Assembly (NCBI GenBank): GCA_963820105.1
Contig: CAWFYI010000001.1
Location: forward strand, 682,001 to 746,000
Source: CAWFYI01 sp963820105
GTDB lineage: Bacteria; Patescibacteriota; Saccharimonadia; Saccharimonadales; UBA4665
DNA length: 64,000 nucleotides
Direction: 5' to 3'
Position numbers and translations under genes: made by a program. A model generated the notes under the pieces. It had not been told where the DNA came from and did not search any database. It saw only the letters and a program-made list of their open reading frames with translations. Positions 1 to 7,648 of this stretch are shown here, piece after piece (within the stretch, counting starts at the first letter, position 1; every line of letters starts with the position of its first letter).

Positions 1-178
1 AAGCATAGCCTTCGGCACAGGTTGCGGATTTCCAAAGGTTAATTTTGGTATTTGGCGGGGTGTTTGTGTTCCCGGCCGTCTGCTTTTTGACGGATCCATC
101 TCTTCGGATAACCTTAGTTTATACCCATTATGTTTACATGTAAAGCATTTTTAAGCGTATGCTATAGTGAAAACCTGT

Positions 179-862
179 ATGGCAAACACAGCAAACCAAA
201 CAGCTCCTAAAACCCCCGGTCCGGCCGGCGGTATGCCCAGTCCGGCGCCGGACGAACCTACCGATGACAATAAGAAGCAAAAACACCAATCCGGTTGGCG
301 TGAACTTTTTTCCACCGTAAGCATCCTGGTCACCGCCCTGCTGGTGGCGCTGTTCATCATCGCTTTCGTTTTCCGGTCCTACCAGGTCGACGGCCCCAGC
401 ATGGAAAACACCCTGCAGAACGCCGACAAACTTATAATCTGGAAAGTGCCCCGCTCCTGGGCGCGCGTAACCGGGCACGACTACATTCCGGCGCGCGGCG
501 ACATCATAGTCTTCAGCGAAAACGGCTTGAGCCAATTCGGCCAGGACGACACCAAACAGTTGATTAAGCGCGTAATCGGCCTGCCCGGCGACCGCGTAGT
601 CGTCCGTGATGGCAAATACACCGTATACAATCATGTTCACCCTAACGGCTTCGACCCCGACACCACCCTGCCTTACGGCAAGAATATTCCCTCTACGCCA
701 GGCAACATAGACGTCACGCTCGGCAAGCATCAATTATTCGTATCGGGCGACAACCGTCCAGACTCGCTCGATTCCCGCAGTTTCGGCCCCATAAACGCCA
801 GCCAGGTTATCGGCAAGCTCGTCATGCGCGTCTTCCCCATCGGCGCGGCCAAGGTCTTCTAG
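179..862 (+). CDS. lepB: Signal peptidase I
   Basis: Type I leader peptidase that cuts signal peptides from exported proteins at the outer face of the membrane. From the ATG at 179 the protein has a proline-rich cytoplasmic N-terminus of about 40 residues, one membrane segment (about 47-65), then the catalytic Ser in GPSMENTL (about residue 74) and the general-base Lys in QLIKRVIGLPGD (about 130). The C-terminal box SGDNRPDSLDSR is also present. Length is normal for the family. An upstream in-frame GTG at 167 is possible, but it overlaps a likely -10 (TATGCT 158-163 or TATAGT 163-168), so the ATG at 179 is preferred. Its substrates probably include the many secreted proteins encoded at 37-63 kb. 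Confidence 0.93.
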   Translation: MANTANQTAPKTPGPAGGMPSPAPDEPTDDNKKQKHQSGWRELFSTVSILVTALLVALFIIAFVFRSYQVDGPSMENTLQNADKLIIWKVPRSWARVTGHDYIPARGDIIVFSENGLSQFGQDDTKQLIKRVIGLPGDRVVVRDGKYTVYNHVHPNGFDPDTTLPYGKNIPSTPGNIDVTLGKHQLFVSGDNRPDSLDSRSFGPINASQVIGKLVMRVFPIGAAKVF

Positions 863-921
863 CGTTCCCTTAAAGCTGCTAAAGCGGCGTTCCGTCCGGA
901 AATCATGTTATATTTAAGCAT

Positions 922-1788
922 ATGAGCCAAACACCAAAGCGGGGGTTGGGCCGCGGTTTCGAATCGCTGCTGCCGGCCGATTTCGATAAGGGTCTTCTTC
1001 TTGCATCTGATGATCGCATAGAGAAAATCGACGTCGGCAAACTGGAGCCGAACCCTTATCAGCCGCGCAAGCACTTCGATGAATCCGCACTTCAAGAGCT
1101 GAGCGCCTCGATCAAGCGCCACGGCGTGGTGCAGCCTCTGGTAGTATCACCCGCCACAGGCGGCAAATACGTCCTGATCGCGGGCGAGCGGCGCTGGCGC
1201 GCCGCCAGAAAAGCCGGCCTCAAACAGGTTCCCACCATAGTCCGCACCGGCAAGGAGCTGGAAAAGCTGGAAGTCGCCCTCATCGAGAACGTCCAACGCG
1301 TCGATTTGAATCCCCTAGAGCAAGCAGTAAGTATCGAGCGCCTGCACGAACAGTTCAACCTGTCCTATGAAGAGATCGCCAAACGCCTGGGCAAAGCCGG
1401 CTCCACCGTCCAGAACAGCGTGCGCCTGCTACGCCTGCCCGAAGACGCCCACAAAGCTTTGTCCAAAGGAAAGATCAGCGAAGGCCACGCCCGCGCCATC
1501 CTGGCGCTCAAGGGCGACGCCGCTCGCCAGGCCTACTTGCTCAAAACCATCCAGGAACAGGGGTGGAGCGTGCGCCAAGCCGAGCGTTTCGCTACCAGCG
1601 TCAAGGCCGGCACCAAAGACGTCAAGAAAACCCGCGAACACGTGGCCACCGAAACCCCCGATACCGAAAAACTCAGCAAGAAGCTCGGCGCCCCCGTCAG
1701 CATCCGCCGCACCGCCCGCGGCGGCAAACTCGAAATCACCTTCAAAACCGATGACGACCTCGCCCGTATCATCGACCAACTGGGCTAG
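922..1788 (+). CDS. parB: Chromosome partitioning protein ParB
   Basis: ParB/Spo0J-family CTPase and parS-binding protein for chromosome segregation. It starts with the typical MSQTPKRGLGRGFESLLP segment. The conserved GERRWRAARKAGL (box II type) and LIENVQRVDLNPLEQA motifs follow, then a helix-turn-helix around EEIAKRLGKAGSTVQNSVRLL. The 288-residue length is normal. The start is fixed by a -10 (TATATT, 909-914) only 7 bases before the ATG, which suggests a leaderless transcript. It faces parA tail to tail, with 34 bases between the stop codons, instead of forming the usual parAB operon. No parS palindrome was found in the window by eye. Confidence 0.95.
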   Translation: MSQTPKRGLGRGFESLLPADFDKGLLLASDDRIEKIDVGKLEPNPYQPRKHFDESALQELSASIKRHGVVQPLVVSPATGGKYVLIAGERRWRAARKAGLKQVPTIVRTGKELEKLEVALIENVQRVDLNPLEQAVSIERLHEQFNLSYEEIAKRLGKAGSTVQNSVRLLRLPEDAHKALSKGKISEGHARAILALKGDAARQAYLLKTIQEQGWSVRQAERFATSVKAGTKDVKKTREHVATETPDTEKLSKKLGAPVSIRRTARGGKLEITFKTDDDLARIIDQLG

Positions 1789-1822
1789 AGACTATCATGC
1801 GATCCGCCACACCGTCGGATAC

Positions 1823-2584
1823 CTAACCCAGGCGGTCCTTGACCTCTTTGGCCAGGGCCTTGTAGGCGCGCGCGCCCTTGCTCCAGCGGTCGTGTTCGTA
1901 GATGGTGCGGCCGTAGCTGGGCGCTTCGGCCAGGCGCACGTTGCGCGGGATGATGGACTGGAACAGCTTATCGCCGAAGTAATTGGCGACTTCGGCCTGC
2001 ACTTGCTCGCTCAAGGAATTGCGCTTGTCGTACATGGTCATGGCCACGCCCAGCAGTTCCAGACGCGGATTGGTGCTGGCGCGCACCGCCTGGATGGTAT
2101 TTAGGAGCTGGCTTAAGCCTTCCAAGGCGTAATATTCGGTCTGTACGGGGATAATCACGCTGTCGGCGGCCGTCAGGCCGTTGATGGTCAGTAGCCCGAG
2201 CGACGGCGGACAATCGATGATCACGTACCGGTACCCGGCCGCCGGCAGCGCCTCCTTCAGCGCGAACTCCCGCCGGGGCCGGCCCACCAGCTCTACTTCG
2301 GCGCCCGCCAGGCCGGAATTGGCTGGCAACACCGACAATCCGGGAAGGTGGGTCTTTTGCGTGGCATCCACCGGGGTTACAGCCTCGCAAAGCACGTCAT
2401 AAGTGGTGAGTTTGGCCTGATCCTTCGGCACGCCCAGGCCGCTGGTAGCATTACCCTGCGGATCCAGGTCCACCAACAGTACCGGCGTCTTGGGTGAAGC
2501 CAGCTGGGCGGCAACGTTAATGGCAGTAGTCGTCTTGCCTACGCCGCCCTTCTGATTCACGACCGCGATGATTGTTTGTGTCAT
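1823..2584 (-). CDS. parA: Chromosome partitioning ATPase ParA (Soj)
   Basis: Walker-type ParA ATPase that works with ParB in chromosome segregation. The deviant Walker A motif KGGVGKTTT lies at residues 12-20 of the 253-residue protein. The switch motif LVDLDPQGNAT and the Walker B region VIIDCPPSLG follow, which is the full family pattern. The frame is open for 42 more codons upstream, but family members start at MTQTIIAVVNQKGG. A Shine-Dalgarno-like GGGAGCGAG precedes this ATG (2584), so this start was chosen. A TATACT-like -10 lies further upstream. The gene is convergent with parB. Confidence 0.95.
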   Translation of the reverse strand: MTQTIIAVVNQKGGVGKTTTAINVAAQLASPKTPVLLVDLDPQGNATSGLGVPKDQAKLTTYDVLCEAVTPVDATQKTHLPGLSVLPANSGLAGAEVELVGRPRREFALKEALPAAGYRYVIIDCPPSLGLLTINGLTAADSVIIPVQTEYYALEGLSQLLNTIQAVRASTNPRLELLGVAMTMYDKRNSLSEQVQAEVANYFGDKLFQSIIPRNVRLAEAPSYGRTIYEHDRWSKGARAYKALAKEVKDRLG

Positions 2585-2838
2585 TCTCGCTCCCGCTTCA
2601 GCCCTTAAGTATATACCCACTGTCCCGCTTATTCTATAGCCATATAAGACCAGCCTTATAATACTAGTTACTAAATTACAGGGGTGTTTGGCCTGTTTTT
2701 TTGTGCTCAAAGGGGCTTCCCAAGGGTACCCAGGGGTAGTTACACGGCCAGCCTTAATTATCTCCCCTAAATCGGGAGGTGTTAAGGGCTAGGGTTCGAA
2801 ACTAAACCGTACGACGCACAATATCCGCGCTTAAGGGT

Positions 2839-2967
2839 TTAAATCGTTTTGAAAAGCGGATCGCCCAGGATCATCCTGCGCAATTGCTCTTGCTGCCGGC
2901 GCTCTTTGCGGGACAGTCTTTTGAGAAGCCGGTCGTCCTGCTGCTTCCTGATTTTTTGTTGTTGCAT
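2839..2967 (-). CDS. Possible 42-residue basic protein
   Basis: Small open frame upstream of parA on the same strand. It would give a very charged, Gln/Arg/Lys-rich peptide starting MQQQKIRKQQDDRLLKR and ending LRRMILGDPLFKTI, likely one long helix. The composition looks more protein-like than the overlapping longer frame at 2831-3013. No clear Shine-Dalgarno is visible and no family is recognised. It may be chance. Confidence 0.3.
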   Translation of the reverse strand: MQQQKIRKQQDDRLLKRLSRKERRQQEQLRRMILGDPLFKTI

Positions 2968-3630
2968 ATCTTCGATTTTCTAACAATTCAGTTTGATAGT
3001 TTTTAACCTTCATGCAGTGCCTTGCGCGATTCGGGAATTCGTGGGGCTAACGGTCAAAATTCGCGCTAATGCCAAAAAGCCCGCTAAGGCGTCGGCCTTA
3101 CGGGTGCTAGGCGACAACGCCGCCTTTAGCGATAGTGACATCGGCATTGGTTTTAAGGTTTTTGTATTGGCTAATTACCTAAACTCCAGTTTTGGTGGCT
3201 TCCCGGCCTTTATAGTCCGGGAAGCCAGTTTGGCTTTTTGTTTGGTTTAACCAATGTTTGTTGGTTAGGGACGGAGCCTTGGCGGCACCAACCCTGTAAA
3301 AGCATTATGCGTCATGCAACAGAGGTATGCAAGACTTTTTGAACAATAAAAATATGCAATTTTATCAAGCCCTTTCGGGACTTTTCCGGTACTTTTTCGT
3401 TGTACAAAAGTCTATGACCATGGAAAATAACCTATAAATTACCCTGTAGGGCCGTTGACACTACTACCACCCCGGCTTGTAAATCGTTGATTTAATTATA
3501 ACGGGGTTTAAATCGTGCTGAAGTTATCCACAATCGTAATCAACCTTAACACCGCGCATATACGCCTAAGGGCATTTTAACAGGGGTAATGGCGACCAGT
3601 AAGTGCGGCGAAAGCGGTATTAGGCCGGTG
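2968..3630. other. 663-base gene-free region, possible structured RNA or origin region
   Basis: No convincing gene is visible. The stretch holds a strong hairpin at 3197-3226 (10-bp stem GGCTTCCCGG, loop of 10) with a short T run at 3235-3239. It also has a palindrome TTGGTTTAACCAA near 3242, further weak hairpins, and one exact DnaA box (TTATCCACA, 3524-3532). AT-rich stretches flank the DnaA box. With parA and parB close by, an origin is conceivable, but only one exact box is seen. The 5' half could be a small structured RNA. It does not match tmRNA, SRP RNA or RNase P RNA by eye. Confidence 0.35.
3197..3239 (+). terminator. Hairpin with T-rich tail
   Basis: A 10-bp perfect stem (3197-3206 with 3217-3226), loop CCTTTATAGT, followed after a few bases by TTTTTG. 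It may end a short plus-strand RNA or act as a structural element. No gene lies upstream on this strand within about 1.4 kb. Confidence 0.4.
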
Positions 3631-3963
3631 TTAGGCGGACTTGTTGATCTTGCTGATTTTGAGTACGGTCTGGTGCTGCCTATGGCCGCGTACTTTGTGA
3701 ACGCGTTTCTTGGACTTGTAGCGTATAGAGGTGACTTTGTCGGCCCGGACGTCCGCCTCCATCACCTCGGCCGTGACCTTTGCCTTTGGTACCGTAGGAG
3801 CGCCGATCTGTACGCTGTCGCCATCGATAACCAGCAAGGCTTCGAAGTCCAACTTCTTGCCGGCGCCAGCCTTCTCGGCATCCTTTATGCGCTCCACCTT
3901 CAACGTTTCTCCTTCGGAGACCACGTATTGTTTACCACCGGTCGTTATTACTGCTTTTTTCAT
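3631..3963 (-). CDS. rplU: 50S ribosomal protein L21
   Basis: Ribosomal protein L21, a 23S rRNA-binding large-subunit protein. The 110-residue product begins MKKAVITTGGKQYVV, matching the family N-terminus, and ends with a basic tail around KKRVHKVRGHRQHQTVLKI. The track allows an earlier ATG at 3972, but a good promoter (TATGCT at 3976-3981) puts the transcript start inside that codon region. The ATG at 3963 therefore fits better. rpmA (L27), its usual neighbour, is not next to it here. Confidence 0.95.
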   Translation of the reverse strand: MKKAVITTGGKQYVVSEGETLKVERIKDAEKAGAGKKLDFEALLVIDGDSVQIGAPTVPKAKVTAEVMEADVRADKVTSIRYKSKKRVHKVRGHRQHQTVLKISKINKSA

Positions 3964-3975
3964 GACGTTCATAGG

Positions 3976-4004
3976 AGCATACCAAAAATCCCCGCCCCTG
4001 TAAA
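3976..4004 (-). promoter_or_regulatory. rplU promoter
   Basis: Minus-strand TTTACA (3999-4004), a 17-base spacer, then TATGCT (3976-3981). The predicted start is about 6 bases before the rplU ATG at 3963. Confidence 0.65.
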
Positions 4005-4058
4005 GCCGGGCACCAGCATCGCAACGTTTTTGAGCAAGATGGTGAGTACGTGCATAGC

Positions 4059-6965
4059 CTAGGGCGCTTTGGCCAGGCTGATCGTAAGTTCGGCGCCTTC
4101 GATTTTAACTGAGGTGATGTAGCCGTCTTCGACTTCCTCGGCAAGCGATTTGGCAAGTGTTTCATGTTTGATGGTCTCTGTAAGTTTGTCGTCTTTTAAT
4201 ACGGCCGTGAGGCCTTTGTCATCGGTAGACAAGTGCAGATTGATGCGGTCGTCCACCTGCAGGCCAGCCTGCTTGCGGGCCTGCTGGACGTGGCGGATGA
4301 CCTCGCGAGCCAGACCTTCGCGGCGAAGTTCAGGGGTGAGCTTGGTGTTCAGCGTGACCTTGGCGGTTTTGCCTTTGGCGAACGTGAGCTGCTTGACGTT
4401 GAGTTCTTCCCTGGCGATATCCTTGAAGAAGTCTTCATGCTCGGCCAACAGCGGTTCGATGAAGGTTATAGTAGTCTGTTTTAGGGGTTGGCGAACCTTC
4501 AGGCCGGCCGCGGCGCGCTGGGCCAAGCCTTCGGTGATGCCGTCCCGGAGGCCGGCCATGTCCCGGATCAGTAGTTCATTGACATGGCCGGCCTCCGGCC
4601 AATCCAACAGATGGACGGATTCGCCGCCAATCAGCTGGCGGTAGAGCTCCTCGGCCAAGAAGGGCGTGAACGGCGCCATGATCTGGCTGAGTTGCACCAG
4701 GACGTAGTGGAGCGTGCGGTAGGCGCCCTGCTTGTCGGAGTCGTTGTCGCTCTTCCAGAAGCGTTTGCGGCTGCGGCGCACATACCAGTTGCTGGCGTCG
4801 TCGATGAACGGCAGCATGGGTTTGAGGGCGTTGGGCAGGTCGTAGCGTGCCATGTGTTCGTCGACCTCCTTTGAAAGCTGGTGGACGCGGCTGATGACCC
4901 AGAGATCCAGGGGGTTTTCCAGCTCTGGCGTCGGATCCTTGGGCAAATCGCCGGCCTTGAGGCCGGAATCCCATTCGTCGACGTTGGCGTATAGGGTAAA
5001 GAAGTCGTACATGTTCCAGATCATCGACAGTTTGCGGCTGGCGTCAGCCACGTCCTTGTCGTGCAGGGCAAAGTCTTCGCCGTTCAACAGCGGCGAACTC
5101 ATCAGCAGGAAGCGGTAAGCGTCGGCGCTGTATTTGTCGACCAGCTCGTTGGGATCGGTGTAATTGCCGAAACTCTTGCTCATCTTGCGGCCGTCGTCAC
5201 CGGCCAGGGTACCATGGACCAGCGCCGTCTTGAATGGGATTTTGCCGAACAGGCCGGTGCCGACGGCGCTCAGGTAGTAGAACCAGGCCCGCACCTGGGG
5301 CACATACTCGACGATGAAGTCGCCGGGAAAATTTTGTTCAAACTTCTCGGCGTTTTCGAACGGGTAATGGAACTGCGCGAACGGCATCGAGCCGCTCTCG
5401 AACCAGCAGTCCATGACCTTGTCGATCCTGGTGTATTTGACACCGTCGATTGTAAAGGTTACATCATCTATCCAGGGCCGGTGGTAATCTTCTAGCTCTA
5501 CCCCAGATAACTCCTTGAGCTCGGCGTAGCTACCAACCACCTTGATGTGCTCTTTACCACTCTTGTCCTTGCCCTTCCAGACCGGCATGGCGGTGGCCCA
5601 GAAGCGGTCGCGGCTGAGGTTCCAGTCGGGGGCGCTCTCTATGGTCTTTTCCGAGCGGCCATGCTTGATGTGCGCCGGAAACCAGTTGACGCCGGAGTTT
5701 TCGCGCAGCATGTCCTGGCGTTGGCCGTTTATGTCCATGAACCAACTGGGGTGGGCGCGGTACATGAGCTTGGTGCCGCAGCGGTGGCAATGCGGGTAAC
5801 TGTGCCGGATGTAGTCAATCTTCCAGATGTCGCCGCGCTCATGCAGGGTCTTGGCAATCGGCTTGTTGGCGTCCCAGACGTACTGGCCTTTCCATTCTCC
5901 GGAGGTGTAGAAGCCGTTGTCGTCGATGTTCTGGTATAGAGGAAAGCCTTTTTCGCGCGCTAGTTCGTAGTCCTCTTCGCCGTAGGCCGGCGCCAGATGA
6001 ACGATGCCGGTACCCTCGTCCAGGTTGACGTAATCGGCCGCCCAGACCTTGTGGGCATTTCTACCACGATCTTCGAAAAGCGGCTCATATTGCTTGCCTA
6101 CCAGCTCCTCACCCCTGTATTTTTTCAACACCGTATGCGGCACAACGTTGTGTTTTTCGTCGGTGAGCACTTCTTTAATAAGGCCGGCAGCCAGGATGAA
6201 AGTTTCGTCGCCGACCTGGACATCGGCATACTCCAGCTTCGGATTTACGGCCGCGGCCGTGTTGGCCGGCAGGGTCCATGGCGTGGTGGTCCAGGCCAGC
6301 AGATAGGCGCCCTGGCTCTTCAGCTTGAACTTCACGTAGACCGAAGGATCGGTGACATCTTGGTAGGAGTTGTCCATGGCCACCTCGGCCTTGGAGATGG
6401 GCGTGGCGTCGCGCACGCAGTACAGGAGCACCTTTTCCCCTTCGTAGATCTTATCGGCCTCGTAGAGCTGTTTGAAGGCCCACCAGACTGATTCCATGTA
6501 GTCTTTGTCCATGGTTCGGTAAGCGCCCTGGAAATCGACCCAGCGGCCGATACGGTCGATGGTGGTCTCCCATGCGTCGCCGGTCTGGACCATGTTGGCG
6601 CGACAGGTGTTGATGTACTTCTCCAGGCTCACCTTCGTGCCGATGTCGCGCTTGTCGTGGATGCCGAGTTTCTGCTCGGTGAACACTTCGGCCGGCAATC
6701 CGTGGCAATCCCACCCCCAGACCCGCTCCACGCGCTTGCCTTTCATCGTCTGGTACCGCGGCACGGCGTCCTTGACGATGCTGGTAAGCAGCGTGCCATG
6801 GTGCGGCACCCCTGTTATGAACGGCGGGCCGTCATAGAATACATAGGCGTCGTCGGCCGGCCGTTGCTCGACCGACTTTTCGAAGGTCTTGTGCTTCTTC
6901 CAGTACTTTACGAGATCCTTCTCGTAGTCGATCGCCTTGCGGCGCGTTCCCTTTTTGAACTTCAT
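4059..6965 (-). CDS. ileS: Isoleucyl-tRNA synthetase
   Basis: Class I aminoacyl-tRNA synthetase that charges tRNA-Ile. The 968-residue length and the segment VPRYQTMKGKRVERVWGWD match the archaeal/eukaryotic-like type 2 IleRS. The KMSKS loop is intact (DGRKMSKSFGNY, about residues 592-600). A CHRCG cysteine pair is also present. Oddly, the HIGH signature reads PHHGTLL (residues 54-60), with Thr at 58 where the second His of HxGH is expected. An extended -10 TGATATAAT (hexamer at 6973-6978) lies 7 bases before the ATG, so the mRNA is probably leaderless and no T-box leader exists. The gene follows a thioredoxin-fold gene by 13 bases. Confidence 0.96.
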   Translation of the reverse strand: MKFKKGTRRKAIDYEKDLVKYWKKHKTFEKSVEQRPADDAYVFYDGPPFITGVPHHGTLLTSIVKDAVPRYQTMKGKRVERVWGWDCHGLPAEVFTEQKLGIHDKRDIGTKVSLEKYINTCRANMVQTGDAWETTIDRIGRWVDFQGAYRTMDKDYMESVWWAFKQLYEADKIYEGEKVLLYCVRDATPISKAEVAMDNSYQDVTDPSVYVKFKLKSQGAYLLAWTTTPWTLPANTAAAVNPKLEYADVQVGDETFILAAGLIKEVLTDEKHNVVPHTVLKKYRGEELVGKQYEPLFEDRGRNAHKVWAADYVNLDEGTGIVHLAPAYGEEDYELAREKGFPLYQNIDDNGFYTSGEWKGQYVWDANKPIAKTLHERGDIWKIDYIRHSYPHCHRCGTKLMYRAHPSWFMDINGQRQDMLRENSGVNWFPAHIKHGRSEKTIESAPDWNLSRDRFWATAMPVWKGKDKSGKEHIKVVGSYAELKELSGVELEDYHRPWIDDVTFTIDGVKYTRIDKVMDCWFESGSMPFAQFHYPFENAEKFEQNFPGDFIVEYVPQVRAWFYYLSAVGTGLFGKIPFKTALVHGTLAGDDGRKMSKSFGNYTDPNELVDKYSADAYRFLLMSSPLLNGEDFALHDKDVADASRKLSMIWNMYDFFTLYANVDEWDSGLKAGDLPKDPTPELENPLDLWVISRVHQLSKEVDEHMARYDLPNALKPMLPFIDDASNWYVRRSRKRFWKSDNDSDKQGAYRTLHYVLVQLSQIMAPFTPFLAEELYRQLIGGESVHLLDWPEAGHVNELLIRDMAGLRDGITEGLAQRAAAGLKVRQPLKQTTITFIEPLLAEHEDFFKDIAREELNVKQLTFAKGKTAKVTLNTKLTPELRREGLAREVIRHVQQARKQAGLQVDDRINLHLSTDDKGLTAVLKDDKLTETIKHETLAKSLAEEVEDGYITSVKIEGAELTISLAKAP

Positions 6966-6978
6966 GGATATGATTATA

Positions 6979-7245
6979 TCAGGCGTGGGCGTAGGAGACG
7001 ACTTCGTCCATCAGAGGCAACTGTTCGCCCTGCCACAGCTTCTGAAGGTAGCCGTCCGTCTGCAGGACCAGTACGGCCGGGTACTGTACGATGTCGTACA
7101 GGCTGGCCATGGCGCTGCCGTCACGGGTGTCGATGTTGAGCACTTCAAGGCGCTCATTACTATGCCTGCGCTGAAAATCATGGATGAATTCTTCGACCAG
7201 CCGGCCATGCTCGGAGTTAGGACGGTAAAGCACAAGTACTTTCAT
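6979..7245 (-). CDS. Small thioredoxin/glutaredoxin-fold protein lacking CxxC
   Basis: An 88-residue protein starting MKVLVLYRPNSEHGRLVEEF, with a beta-alpha-beta start typical of the thioredoxin fold and a cis-proline-like YPAVLVLQTDG segment. The position of the redox CxxC holds RPNSEHG, and there is no cysteine in the whole protein. A thiol-disulfide role is therefore unlikely, and a binding or scaffold role is more plausible. Its TATGCT or TACACT -10 lies 9-14 bases before the ATG. It is followed by ileS, whose own promoter overlaps the end of this gene. The function is unknown and the fold call is by pattern only. Confidence 0.6.
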   Translation of the reverse strand: MKVLVLYRPNSEHGRLVEEFIHDFQRRHSNERLEVLNIDTRDGSAMASLYDIVQYPAVLVLQTDGYLQKLWQGEQLPLMDEVVSYAHA

Positions 7246-7431
7246 AACGGCTTAAGTGTAGCATAAGACGGCCCTGATTTGGGCAGCCTTCAAACGTTTA
7301 ATAATTATTTAATAATACCTTTTATGGTAATTTTTTATAATAGTTAAGCTTATATCGCTTGTTTTGATTTACTTTTATATCATGGCTGATAATTATTTGC
7401 GTTTCCCACTTTTGTTTCGTCAGGCCAGCCC

Positions 7432-7461
7432 TTGCACACAGGGGCATCTCTGTGGTATAAA
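7432..7461 (+). promoter_or_regulatory. Promoter of the leucine leader
   Basis: TTGCAC (7432-7437), an 18-base spacer, TATAAA (7456-7461). The expected transcript start is at 7467-7469, at or just before the ATG of the leader peptide. Confidence 0.65.
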
Positions 7462-7468
7462 CTTACGC

Positions 7469-7549
7469 ATGGCAAAAACCATGAAGCACATGCAGGAACT
7501 TCTCCTCCCGGCCCTTACGGGGTTGTGCTTCACCATGGTTGAAGCCTAG
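7469..7549 (+). CDS. Leucine-rich leader peptide for leuA attenuation
   Basis: A 26-residue frame, MAKTMKHMQELLLPALTG and then LCFTMVEA. It carries five Leu codons within nine residues (CTT CTC CTC at codons 11-13, CTT at 16, TTG at 19). It ends 99 bases before a 2-isopropylmalate synthase gene and is embedded in mutually exclusive RNA stems (next entry). This is the arrangement of classical leu/his/thr attenuator leaders. The -10 box ends 7 bases before the ATG, so the leader peptide is probably read from a leaderless end. No Shine-Dalgarno is present. Confidence 0.75.
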   Translation: MAKTMKHMQELLLPALTGLCFTMVEA

Positions 7550-7628
7550 CCCGCCTCTGTAAACCGAGAGCGGCTCCAGCACAACCCGAACACCAATCAG
7601 GCTTCAACCAAAGCCTGATTTTTTATTT
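7477..7628 (+). promoter_or_regulatory. Transcription attenuator (protector, antiterminator and terminator stems)
   Basis: Segment 1 (7477-7490) pairs with segment 2 (7524-7540) apart from a 2-base bulge. Segment 2 can instead pair downstream in two blocks: 7520-7529 (GGGTTGTGCT) with 7578-7587 (AGCACAACCC), and 7536-7547 (TGGTTGAAGCCT) with 7599-7610 (AGGCTTCAACCA). The second block consumes the 5' arm of the terminator. The terminator is a perfect 10-bp stem (7595-7604 with 7611-7620), loop CAACCA, followed by TTTTATTT. A ribosome stalled on the Leu codons would cover segment 1 and favour the antiterminator. Confidence 0.8.
7595..7628 (+). terminator. Intrinsic terminator of the leu attenuator
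   Basis: AATCAGGCTT / AAGCCTGATT stem with 6-base loop and T-rich tail 7619-7628, 20 bases before the leuA start. Confidence 0.85.
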
Positions 7629-7648
7629 AGAGACAAAGGAGAATAAAC

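Noticed and set aside
1367..2104. 245-residue frame overlapping parB and parA
   Set aside because: Low-complexity Lys/Pro/Arg/Ala shadow of two clear genes.
2831..3013. 60-residue frame on the minus strand
   Set aside because: Overlaps a more protein-like 42-residue frame (2839-2967) in another phase, and neither is strong.
2968..3630. tmRNA, RNase P RNA or SRP RNA
   Set aside because: None of the conserved segments (tag frame and TTCGA stem, GAGGAAAGTC, GGAAGGAAGCA) is present on either strand.
6965..7260. T-box riboswitch for ileS
   Set aside because: The ileS -10 is 7 bases before the ATG and a gene ends just upstream, leaving no room for a leader.
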